64,000 nt of DNA. It comes from Craterostigma plantagineum (lineage: Eukaryota > Streptophyta > Magnoliopsida > Lamiales > Linderniaceae). The DNA lies in contig JAPQWV010000368.1 of assembly GCA_027422505.1 (NCBI GenBank), positions 62,001-126,000 of the forward strand, read 5' to 3'. The notes beneath the pieces are model-generated. The model did not search any database, had not been told where the DNA came from, and saw only the letters and a program-made list of their open reading frames with translations. This document shows, in pieces, positions 39,544-50,900 of this stretch. Positions within the stretch are counted from its first letter, which is position 1. Every line of letters begins with the position of its first letter. The position numbers and the translations under genes were made by a program.

Positions 39544-40087
39544 GAGCATCTCCAACGGGTACTTTATTTTTGTGTAAAACACAAAAATAGAGTACGATTC
39601 TACTCCAATGGGACTCTATATTTAACACAAATATTGTGTTGATCAGCAGAGAAACTCTACATCTAGAGTACGCACAATTTTTAACACAAAAATAGAGTTT
39701 CAATTTCTATTTATATTTAAGTAATACATATTTTATTATATTTAAATATTTGATACACTATTATAATACAAATAAAATTAAAAATAATATAATTTTTATT
39801 TATATAATAAAATTAAATTTAAATAATATGCTAATTTTATCATTCATGTAATTTTTAAATATTAATAATTAAAATACATTGAATTTTTAATTTTGTATAA
39901 TAAAGTTTAATAAGTCAATTATGATAGTAAAATATAGGAATTTGATTTTTAATGTAAAATAGAGTTCATGGGTTGGAGAGAAAACTAGTGTAGAAAATAG
40001 AGTTTATGGGTTGGAGTAAAAGCACTGTAGCAACTGTATTATTGTATAATATTACCTGTATTTTTATGCGTTGCATTGGAGATGCTC
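39544..40087. mobile_element. Tourist-like (PIF/Harbinger) miniature element
   Basis: Inverted ends GAGCATCTCCAA and TTGGAGATGCTC are flanked by the 3-bp target duplication TAA (39541-39543 and 40088-40090). The 544-bp interior is AT-rich and has no transposase. It split the telomere-like array. Confidence 0.82.
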
Positions 40088-40216
40088 TAAACCATAACCC
40101 TAAATCTAAACCCGGGACCCATAAACCCTAACTAGATACATATACACACATTTGCAATGTGCATACAGAGAAACTTATTTTTGGTGGTCTCTCTCTATCT
40201 CTGTGTATTTCTATTT

Positions 40217-40471
40217 TTTTCTTTTACTGTCCCGAGGTATCCCCACACAACCTGGCTATGGACTAACCGCCACACACTCAAGAGGTAGGACTCATCACCG
40301 TGATCATATAGATACGACACAAACCCACCCGACAACGATAGTCATAGACCTTAGGCCCATGGGGACTTCTCAAAGAAAATGCGAGCTGAGATGAGAATTT
40401 GATCCCATGACCTCCTAGCCACTAACCTTTGATGCCTCCCCCTCAACCATTAGGCCAATGGGTCATTGGCT
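40217..40471 (-). mobile_element. tRNA-derived SINE
   Basis: Read on the minus strand, the element starts near 40471 with a box A match TGGCCTAATGG (40457-40447) and a box B match GGATCAAATTC (40405-40395). It ends in an A-rich tail at ~40217. The flanks carry a 13-15-bp target duplication (TGTG...TTTCTATTT) at 40202-40216 and 40472-40484. The ~255-bp body resembles Au-like plant SINEs. Confidence 0.8.
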
Positions 40472-40484
40472 TGTGTTTCTATTT

Positions 40485-41194
40485 ACGTGTTAGTGTTACT
40501 GTTTCTAGCACTAAGGCCGTCCTTGGTTATGAAGCTGAAAATGCTACGTGTTTTGACGACATGGGTTTGACCCATATGCTTCAAGCTCTCATTATTGCTT
40601 TTTGGGTTGGTTCTTTTTAGGCGAGTGAAGGTGGTAAAATATTCATGGAAAACCCACGAAATTAGGGTTCTTGAACCAACTCACCAGTTTCTGAGCTCGG
40701 TGAATGGGGCAATTTTTAAGGCTGATCATCAAAACAGAACAAGAGGCTGATGAGATGGATTGATACTCAAAGAGCACGCCTGCGAATAAGCTCGTCTGTT
40801 GCCGCAATCAAGAATCGACGTTCTAACACATCAGAAGGACCAAGAAATAACCTTCGCAAGAAACAAATCTACAGAGCTTGGACGCCTGCTGAAAAGCCAA
40901 GAAATTGAGATACACACGAGAAGAAAATGAATCAGAAATTATTAAAAAAGTAACAATGTAAATACAAAAGGATCCTCTAAAACCATGGAAACTAAGGAAC
41001 AAGAAAACAAAGCCCAAAGCACGGATGGACAGTATCCTACAACTTAAGTATATGGACGAGCAAAAAACGAAATAATATAACCTGCAGAAACACAAATCCA
41101 TAATGCGATAAAGTTCGATATACATACGGATATATATATATATGTATATATATATCGGTCGTTGTATTTCGAGAATCACCAAGATTTCAGCAAT
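40485..41194. other. Intergenic, nothing recognised
   Basis: Contains the 3' flank of the Alba gene and a short TA-rich run at ~41120-41155. The open frames are AT-rich and featureless. Confidence 0.45.
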
Positions 41195-42565
41195 TTACGC
41201 AGGAGCATAGCCCGGCCCGTTGGATCTAGACCCACGACCCCTACCACGGTTTCCCCTCCCTCGGCCTGCGCCTGCAATGATATAAATAGAGATGAAAAAA
41301 AAAAGTCTATGGACCTTCAATCATGAGTAGATAATCAACTGATAATAATAGTTATTAGATGGGGGGACGGGAGCTGTTCCTCATGAGCCTATGTAGCATT
41401 TTACAATACAATACACATACTTCTGCGTTTAAGGTATATTATGATTCTTACATATCTAATACTCAATATAATGTCCCACGGATAGATATCAAAAAGTATC
41501 AGACTCTTCAACATTGTAATATATCTTCTAGACCTTTCAACCCACTGTGAACATATACCTCAAATAGCTAGAATTCTTGGACAAGTCTAATGTAGATTAG
41601 AATTTTCAACTTCTCTAACAAATCTAACCTCACATAAGCGCTAACATAAAGTCCGCACAAAGGAGAACAACTATAACTTAAAATGCTTACCGGGTAAAAC
41701 CAAATATAAGACATACTGGACAATTGTTGTAATAAAGTGAATAAAATACAGGGAAAAAAGGATTGTAGATACAGAACGTACCTCGTGGCGCTCCTTCATT
41801 ATAGCCTTCAGCATCGTGCTGAGCGTCCACTTGGGGAGCATTGTAGCCTCCTCTCCCATGTCCACGAAAGCTGCGTCCCCTACCTCTGCCTCTACCTCGG
41901 CCTCTGCCTCTTGTGAATTCATGAGTCATCTCATATCCACCATCTTCATACTCAGCAGGTGCAAAACCATCACCTATGGATAATGACAAATTACATCGCT
42001 GTAAATGATATTCATGAATAGTATATATATTAGCGTCAATAGTGAAATAAAATCCATACCACGCTGAGCTCTGGGTCTACCCCTTCCTCTACCGCCTCGG
42101 CCTCTTCCACGAGGTGGTGACCCCTCTGCGAAAGATTACAACAGTCAAAGTATGTCCTACGGGTGATAAGTGAAATTGGAAGAATCAGATGAGGAAATGC
42201 TACCTCCTCCATCATAGTCAAACTCTGTAGAGACCTTCACCTGGTCAGCTGGTATAGGAGGTTGATACCTATAGCAAATTAAGTCAATGGTGAAGGAAAA
42301 TCACATCGCATATATTACTACAGTGGAATCTGGTACTTCAGGCTTCATCGGGATAATACATAGTTGTCAAAGGCTATACAGTGTTTGGCATTCATGGATT
42401 AAGTAGTGGATTAATTTGAAGCAAGTAAGTCTGGATGGAAAATCTGAGCAATTAATTTGGTAAATAAGGAACACTTACCCAATATGATTCTTATCTAACT
42501 CCTTTTTCGAAAGAGCAACTGTGATCATGGAAACTTTCCTTGTTGTTTCAAGCCTGCCATAATGG

Positions 42566-42599
<34 letters not shown>

Positions 42600-43508
42600 A
42601 AGAAGAATGGTTCATATAACAAATCTACACATCTTAAGGAGAGGATATTAAATTTCTAGAAAACAAATAAGTTCTTTGTTTTGATATCCGCAGGTTTGAC
42701 ATGTTCTTACGTTTGAAGTCCTTCCTCTAGGGGTTCCCACGTGTCGGTTATATCAGTGGATTGAATCGTTGTAATTTGGTGAAGACCAACAATCCTTCTC
42801 TGCAAGACACAAAACGGCGCATTAATATGAGATAACCGGGGAAACAAAGAAAAATGACAGACCTTGATCAGTTCCACAATTGTTACTGTTTTGTTGATGG
42901 CTCTGCCCATCGCCTTCAAAACAATCTCTTCAGAACCCTTCTCCTGTAATATCATTCAATGAAGAAAGAAAAATACTTCAATATAACAACATACCCACAT
43001 AAGATTGAATCTTTAGGAAGTCTAATACCAACAAATACGATAGATTTATCAAGATAGGCTAATTATATTTGATAACTGGATATATCAGTATAAAGCTTCA
43101 ATCCCTAATTTTCCAATTCCATCAGAACATCAAAATGCAGAGCCCCATATCAATGACTACTCAAACGTGTTCAAGCTCAATGTAATGTCCGATGAACAAG
43201 ATGCTCGAAAACATACATAAACCATTAAGTCAGTCTGTCAAATCCAAGCTACAACCTACGCAACAAATCAATCTCAAATCGAAAAACAACAAAAAACAAA
43301 CACAAATACCTTCCAATGATCACGGTTTTTAACCATCAATAAACCAAATTAACATCCTCAAATCCATGCAAACATATGCGCATACCTGAAGCAGAGTCAA
43401 AGCATAGGTGATGTAATTTCGCATCCTTCCCTGACTAGTGATCCTAATCTCGTTCTCGTTGATCGGAGCCTCGGCCTTGGGCTTCTCAACCTTTTGGTAC
43501 CGATCCAT
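41195..43508 (-). CDS. Alba-domain DNA/RNA-binding protein with RGG tail
   Basis: Eight exons (high to low): 43508-43386, 42943-42863, 42799-42711, 42553-42479, 42268-42204, 42125-42060, 41973-41782 and 41271-41195, giving 255 aa. The Alba domain covers ~20-110, with NEIRITSQGRMRNYITYALTLLQ, EIVLKAMGRAINKTVTIVELIK and LHQITTIQSTDITDTWEP. The C-terminal half has three arginine-glycine blocks (RGRGRGGRGRGRPR in exon 6, RGRGRGRGRGRSFRG in exon 7, RGRGNRGRGRGSRS in exon 8). This is the long, ALBA4/5/6-like plant type, which binds RNA and R-loops and joins stress granules. An AG precedes the start codon by three bases, so a 5' UTR intron is likely. Confidence 0.94.
42566..42598 (-). repeat. Homopolymer run serving as polypyrimidine tract
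   Basis: Thirty-three A residues on the plus strand are a T33 tract on the Alba transcript strand, ending about 12 bases before the exon 4 splice acceptor. It can act as the polypyrimidine tract and is expected to vary in length. Confidence 0.85.
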
Positions 43509-43910
43509 GCTCTGCAAAGAGATGCAGATCCGTAATAAGCAACGCCGATTCGTAACAACAACGATAGAATTTTGATTAATCCAATAGCTGATTCGATTCT
43601 ACCTCTTGGTGCTTTTTAAATCAATGAAATATAAGGATAAGGTAATACGCTCCGCCCTCTTTCTCCTGGCTTCGTTTCGTCGTTATGCCCTAAAGCTTAT
43701 TGTAGCGTGCTGCTCGCTTATATATAATCCTCAGTCAGCGTACTATTTTGCCCTAGCTTCACCTTTTACCGGTTCAACCGGTCATTATTATTGACCAAAG
43801 TACAAAAAAAGTACCATCATTACCAATATGGTTTAGAACATCTTATAGAATATTTAAATCTATCTTTTAGTTTTTGTAAACTTTTACTATCTTAAAAGGA
43901 TATGATGACT

Positions 43911-44785
43911 AGGGGTGGCCACATTTTGGTAAACCGACCAAACCGACAGAATTACCGAAATTTCGGTATGTAGCGAATACCAAACAAATAATTCGGTTCG
44001 GTATTCGGTTTTGAAATTCTGAAATTTCGGTAATTCGGTTTGGTTTTTTATTTCGGTATACCGAAAATATACATAATTACCGAATTATATTTTTTTAATA
44101 ATTAAATATATTAATAATAATATCGAAAAGAAAATTGCAGCAATATTTAATTTTTTAATAATTAAATATAGTGCAATCTACTTACAAATACACATTTATA
44201 TAAAAAATTTGCAAGTCAATACCCTTGTCAGAAAATTTTTCATATATGTACATGTTTGATTGTGTGTACCATTTTCCAAGTTTTGACGTAACCTTTTTAT
44301 AGGTGTATTACGTACCACGCCACGTGTTTATATGGTACCCACATATGGTACCTATATACGTTCTATATGGTACCTTAATATTTTATATGATGTACTATTT
44401 ACTCACTGTATTATGTACCAATACGTTTCTCTATGGTACCTAAATGACGTACTTGCGGCGGAACGGGTACCAATCTGCAAAAAACTTATTCTAATAGCTA
44501 CCTACATATATAAAAAAAATCTGACAGGGGACTGTCATGCGAATTTTTGTGTAGATTCTCCTTAAATATATTGATAATAAAAATATCGAAAATTTATATT
44601 AAATATATTGTTTACGAAAATTTCGGTTAACCGTTCGGTAAAACCAAAATAACCGAATTTTATTGCGCTAAAACTGAATACTGAACTGACTAATTCGGAC
44701 CGGTGTTCGGTTTTAGAAAAATAAAATATTTCGAACTGATTAACCGAAATATCAGTAGGTTCGATACATACTGAATGTCCACCCC
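43911..44785. mobile_element. hAT-like non-autonomous element
   Basis: The ends AGGGGTGG and CCACCCC are flanked by TGATGACT on both sides (43903-43910 and 44786-44793). Subterminal regions are full of CCGAA and TTCGGT in inverted array (ACCGAAATTTCGG and relatives). No transposase. The interior has five GGTACC sites in ~150 bp around 44334-44472. Confidence 0.78.
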
Positions 44786-44961
44786 TGATGACTGAGATTC
44801 ATGTTACTATCCGTATCCACATGGCATGCATATCTTATATGGTCTTATCCAATTCTATAAAATAATTCTGAACATAAAACACCACACTTAACATAAAAGG
44901 TAGTTAGAATAAACAATTTCTCCATCGATTCGAATATTACACAAGTTTACTAAGATTCGTC

Positions 44962-47900
44962 TCATTCAAGAAAATGTAAGGAGTCTTGCTTCTGCTTGGC
45001 GACCAAAGGATCCAAAATTTGTCTCCATCTCTTGTAATCTAAGTCCTCATCAGATAAAGGGAACCCATTCACAAAGAAGTATGGTGTGCCATAAACTCCT
45101 CTCAAACATCCATACTGCACAAATTTACATATTTATAATTACCAATATATATATAGAGGTTTGTTATGGTGTTCACCTACCGTGAGCACCACTCAGTTAT
45201 TTGGTATTTTTTTTTCGATTCTCAGCACCGCCAACACCTCCGTAGACCCTGTCATATCTATCGTTAACCTAAATCGCCTTCTCCAACACGTTAATTTTTA
45301 AGAAAATCAACACCCCGATACTCCGTCCATAGTCAATAAGAAATAATGAATTTTCTTAAAATTAACGTGTTTGAGATAGCGATATAAGTTAACAAGTGAT
45401 ATAACAGGGTCTACGGAGGTGTTGGTGTCATTGAGATCCAAAAAAGCAAACAATTGAGAGATTTACTTATGGTGCTCACAGTAGTTGCTCACGGTAGGTG
45501 GGCACATATATTATAGAGGTTTGTTATGGTGCCCACCTACCATGAGCTATAAACGCATTTTCATTTGTTTATCTCAATCATTTGAATATTGGCTTTTGTG
45601 AGTTGTCTCGTGCACTTATTCATATTTTTTACTTATTTCGTGTCAAAGGTACATGAGACGATAATTGGAACGAACCGCGTAACATGGAGCTCAAATCACC
45701 ACTTTTAACCAAACACGGCTTATTTTGAGGACCACACGGCCATGTTCGGCTCCAGAGACAAGTTACATAGCTGATGTCCATCAATACGGCCTGACACACG
45801 GCCATGTTTGTCAGCAGAAAAGAAAAACAAACTTGTTGCCCTTCAACACGGTCTGACACACGGCCATGTTTGTCAGCAGAAAGTAAAATCATACTTGCGG
45901 TCCTTCAACACGGCCTGATACACGGCCGTGTTTGCCAACAGTGTTGGGCCTTAAACCCTAAGCCCGAATGATACATGGCCGTGTTTGAAGCCGTGTTCAC
46001 CCCTGTTTTATAGTCAACCGCAATTTAAAGCCCTAAGAGCATCTAAGCTGTCGCAACTCATTTCTAATCACTGAAGACACCTCAAGGGCGACTCAAGAAC
46101 CCTAGAGATCAATCTCAAATGATCTCTAGGTGCTAAAGTGAAGATTTGAAGCTCATTTACACCGGAGAATCGAACAAAGTACAAGGTATAAGCTGAGCTC
46201 GTTAAATAGGGAATAATCTATGTATTTCTCTACTTTCGTATTTTACATGGCTTCTTCCTTCATTAAGAGTAGCTAATCATTTTGTGTGTTTAAATGTGGG
46301 TTTTCGGTTTGGAATGCAATATTTCACTATGCAAACATGATGGCTTAGCTAGCTAATTTCAACAACGTTGTTAGTTAATTTCATCTTCATTACTTGCGTA
46401 GCACGTATTCGACGAAATGCCTCACTGGTTGGGGTTGATTTGTTGTCTACTTAATTGAATTTGATGAAGAAAGGCTTATATTTTCTTTATGTGATTATGA
46501 AGATGATGTTTGATCAAGTCCAGCTACCTTTGATTTGAATTTTCCTACTCGAGAGTCACATTTACTTTGTAGGTACGATGTCTCGACGAAACCCCCACGT
46601 GCTACCTCCCGCCAACCACGCAACACCACCTCTAGCCCACTGGCACGCAACCGGCGACGCGGGGCAACCGGCACGGTGGATTTGCTAACCGCTATGGGCA
46701 CTTTCACTGGTAACTATGCATGTGGACAGTAGTACGAGAGGCTCAAAGGCATGAAATTCCTACGCACCGATCGACTCCACCAAGAGACCCTCGAACGCCT
46801 CGGCACCGCGCAACAGGTCGACCACTATCTTTCAACGAGTAGCTGGGACGAACTTTTCAGTATCGACGGGCCAGCATACGTGGAACTCACACTGGAGTTC
46901 CTCGCCACATTCTCATTCAATGCGGACAACTACAATAGGGTCGTCCATTTCCGCGTCTTCAATAAAGAGCATGTGGTCAAATCTCGATAATTTGTGTAGA
47001 GCGTTCGATCTCCAAATCCCAAGCTACAAAGACGGCGAACCCAACGCAAGCGATCATTACAAGTTCAAGCTTGATCGGATGGACGTGCGGAATGATATTT
47101 GGCGCGAGATGATACGCCACAAACTTTTAGGCCAGCCGGAAGCAGATTATAAAAGTACCTAATCGAAGACTTCCTCACTAATGATGTCGGGTTTACGATA
47201 CATCCATCGACTTTGCTCCACCTCCGTCACCGCACCAGGCGATTCACACATCGTGGTCACATTACGCGATCTCTTTTATCTCCTCCGCATACGCAATGGA
47301 CTCAATGTCCACCTCGGACTCTTACGGTCCACGGATTCCGGTAGCAGTCGGAGGGACGCGAGAAGGAAAAGATCACGGTAGAACAATTTATCACTAAACT
47401 GGTGAAAGGAATTAGGTTACTGGTCAGACGATGAGTCAAACATGACAATTTTTAACATGTGGAAGAACTTGGATGCCGCGACACTTCACATGATGCAGAT
47501 GATCGAAAGGCTGCATGGGTGAAAAAATGAGAACTACTTCTACCGATGGCACGAGGACTATCGCGCATACACCGATATCACGCAGCTCCTTGCCATGGAA
47601 GGCCCGCTACTGCATCCGATCGACGAGAGCGCTGGTAGTCATACTGATTCTGCCTACTAGTACACGTTTTCGTGGAGATTTCTTTGGTGTCACCTCTTAC
47701 GTCGACGACTGTTTCGCCGCCCTGCGCGAAGAACTAGCCCAACAGCGGGCCACAGATCAAGAGCAGAATGCAGCTGCCCATCACCGACGCGAGGAAGCCG
47801 AATGAAAACTCCAAAAGCGGATGGGTCGTCAGGAGAAGCTGAAGAAAGTACAAGATGCCATGAAGTTGCTTGCGGGAGCTGGTTGATCAAGGCGATGAGC

Positions 47901-50900
47901 CATCATCCCGCGAGGATGACTCCTAGCATCCCTACCGGATCCTGATTTCTAGTTTATATTTTGTACACGTTGATGCTTTGATATCCTACTATCGTTGCTT
48001 GACTTGCTTTGTTTTAACGTCCTTCTTTTAAAGCGTCGGCTTACAGGGCAAACATCGTTAAGTAAGCAAGCTTACACGCAACATATTTATTTTGGAATCA
48101 GCCACTCAATCACAACTTCAAGTGTGGGGAGAAGGACTTAAACATTCATGCTTCAACCTCGTCACACTTTGCCATCATGCTCACCTCGTATAATCAAGGG
48201 AGTTCACGCTTTCAATAATTGTTGCCATTCCTTTTGTGCTTATAATTTTTCGTTGCGGACACTGTCATTCTCAATTGTAGGGAGGGGGAATTTTGCGTGA
48301 ACAGAATTTTTGTTTCAAATGTGCGTGATCCGTTGAGAAAATGCATGTTCTTTTAATGTTTCGCATGTTCAGTTGTTCATTATCTTAAAATGGATTGCAT
48401 GCTATAGAATTGTGTGAGCAATTATGACATGCACAATGATTGATTTCTTCCGGCACGAACGAGTTTGGTGATACTATGAAAGATTCGTATGCATGACCCA
48501 CTTTGTGAGATGTTTGAGCTGAAGAGCTTTTTGCTCACTTCTTTGGTTGTGTAAAGTGCATATTTTGATTCTCTCTTAAACTTTCTCGTGGTACATTGAA
48601 ATTACTAAGGTGGACTGCGTGAAAATGAGGGACGCATTAGGAGATAAGTCCATAGCCAAAGTTCCAACCACGCCTGATCACTATATTTAGCCACTTTGAG
48701 CCTGGGCCTTTTTATTTGAGAAAACCCGACAAATCATAAGCCGCTGACCTGAGAAACTTTCAGATATCATCTTACCCGATTAATAGAGAAAATGGAGGTT
48801 GAGTGCCAATGTCGAAAAGCGTAGCCCGCCCTCGTTTAAATATCCTTCACATAATTTGTCGTTAAGAACTCCTCCATCGATAATCTCTCACCCGCAAAGG
48901 GACTGAGAGAAGAGAGGCTTAGCGAGACGAGAAGAAGAGTTTAGATACGTGGAGAAGATGTTAAGAACCCTTCCTTCGATAATCTCTCATGCTCAAAAAA
49001 AGGTTGAGAGAAGAAGGGCTTAACATAGGTTTATGGAATAAAAAATCCAAGACGGCAAGAGCTAACCACGATATATGTGGCGCGCTAACGAACAACGACA
49101 CGACACTGACATTACCGCTTTGATATTTTCTATTGAAGTTTACTCTCCAATATAGTCAGTTGAGCCCTACTATAACCCAGAAAAGACATTCTGATTCACG
49201 CCTTATCACCAAGAGTAGTAGACATATGATCCACTTGCGAGTTATTGGAGTGAATCCCTGCATAGTACGGATCTTGATTAATATTGCTAAAGAAATTCAT
49301 GTTGTTTCGAGGTAGTCATTGTGTCATGTTTCGAATTTCTTGATTAATTTCTTTTCATGTTTTCTATTTTGAACGATGATGTGCAAAGAATACATGTTTT
49401 GACTTGTTAGCCTAAATTGCTTGAGGACAAATAAAGTTCAAGTGTGAGAAGGTTTGATAAACGCATTTTCATTCGTTTATATCTATTTTATGTTGAATAT
49501 TTGGCTTTTTGTGAGTTGTCTCGTGCACTTATTCATAATTTTTACTTAGTTCGATGTCAAAGGTACATGAGACATAATTGAGACGAACCGCGTAAACATG
49601 GAGCTCAAATCACCACTTTTTAACCAAAAAACGACTTATTTTGAGGACCACACGGTCGTGTTCGGCTACAGAGACAAGTTACATAGCTGTTACCCATCAA
49701 CACGGCCTGACACATGGCCATGTTTGTCAGCAAAAAGGAAAAACAAACTTGCTGCCCTTCACACGGCCTGACACACGGCCATGTGTGTCATCAGAAAGGA
49801 AAATTGTACGTGTGGCCCTTTAACACGGCTTGATACACAGCCGTGTTTGCCAACAGTATTGGACCTTAAACCCTAAGCCCGAATGATACATGGCCATTTT
49901 CACCCCTATTTTGTACTTAAGCCGCAATTTGAAGCCCTAAGAGCATCTAAGCCGCCACAACTCATTTCTAATCGGAAAAATGGCACCTCAAGGGCGACTC
50001 AAGAACCCTAGAGATCAATCTCAAATGATCTCTAGGTGCTAAATTGAAGATTTGAAGCTCATTTACACCGGAGAATCGGACAAAGTACGAGGGATAAGCT
50101 TTTGAGCTCATTAAATAGGAAGAATCTATGTATTTCTCTGATTTGTTTCGTATACATTTTGTGGCTTCTTCCTTCATTATGAGTAGTTAATCATTTTGTG
50201 TATTTGGGATGAAAAGAACGCTAGATAGCGCCGTAGTTTGGACGTAAAATACTCGTGAACACAATATGGCTTTGTAACGTTTATGACAGCTTTGTTCGAT
50301 TCAATATGTCTATGTATTGTTTTGAGAGTCACATTTGGCATGTCTATGTGTTGGTGTGATGTTTAGTAGACCGTTAAGGGCGAAAGCTAAATAATGGTTC
50401 GTTCTATCGTGAACGTTAGGCGTCGACTATAGGGAGAAAGCAAATAGTCGACCCTCACCTTACATAAACTACTAATATATATTCTCGTGACCATTTGGTG
50501 CGAAAGCTAAGTTGGAAACGAGTAGGAATTATCGTGACATAGTCATTAATCATGTGGTAACAGTAGTTACGACTTCATCGACGATATCTAGCGGGATTCG
50601 AAATCCCAAGCGCATTCCTTTTATTCAAAGTTGGTCTTAAATCTTTAGTTGTGTTGACATTTTTGTTGTGTTAGTTTAAGTTGTTGTGACTTAGTTCAAA
50701 TATAAAAATCTTAATAATTTGTTAGGCTAGATATTGAATTGATAAGTTATTACTAGTATCAAAATTATTCCTCGTGTTCGATACCCGGATACTCGTTATA
50801 ACAATTTTACAAACGATAGGTACACTGCCTATCGCGCGTGTTGCTAGTTATAACATATTCGTTTTAATTACTACTTGACGTACTTGCACGAACATTTATT

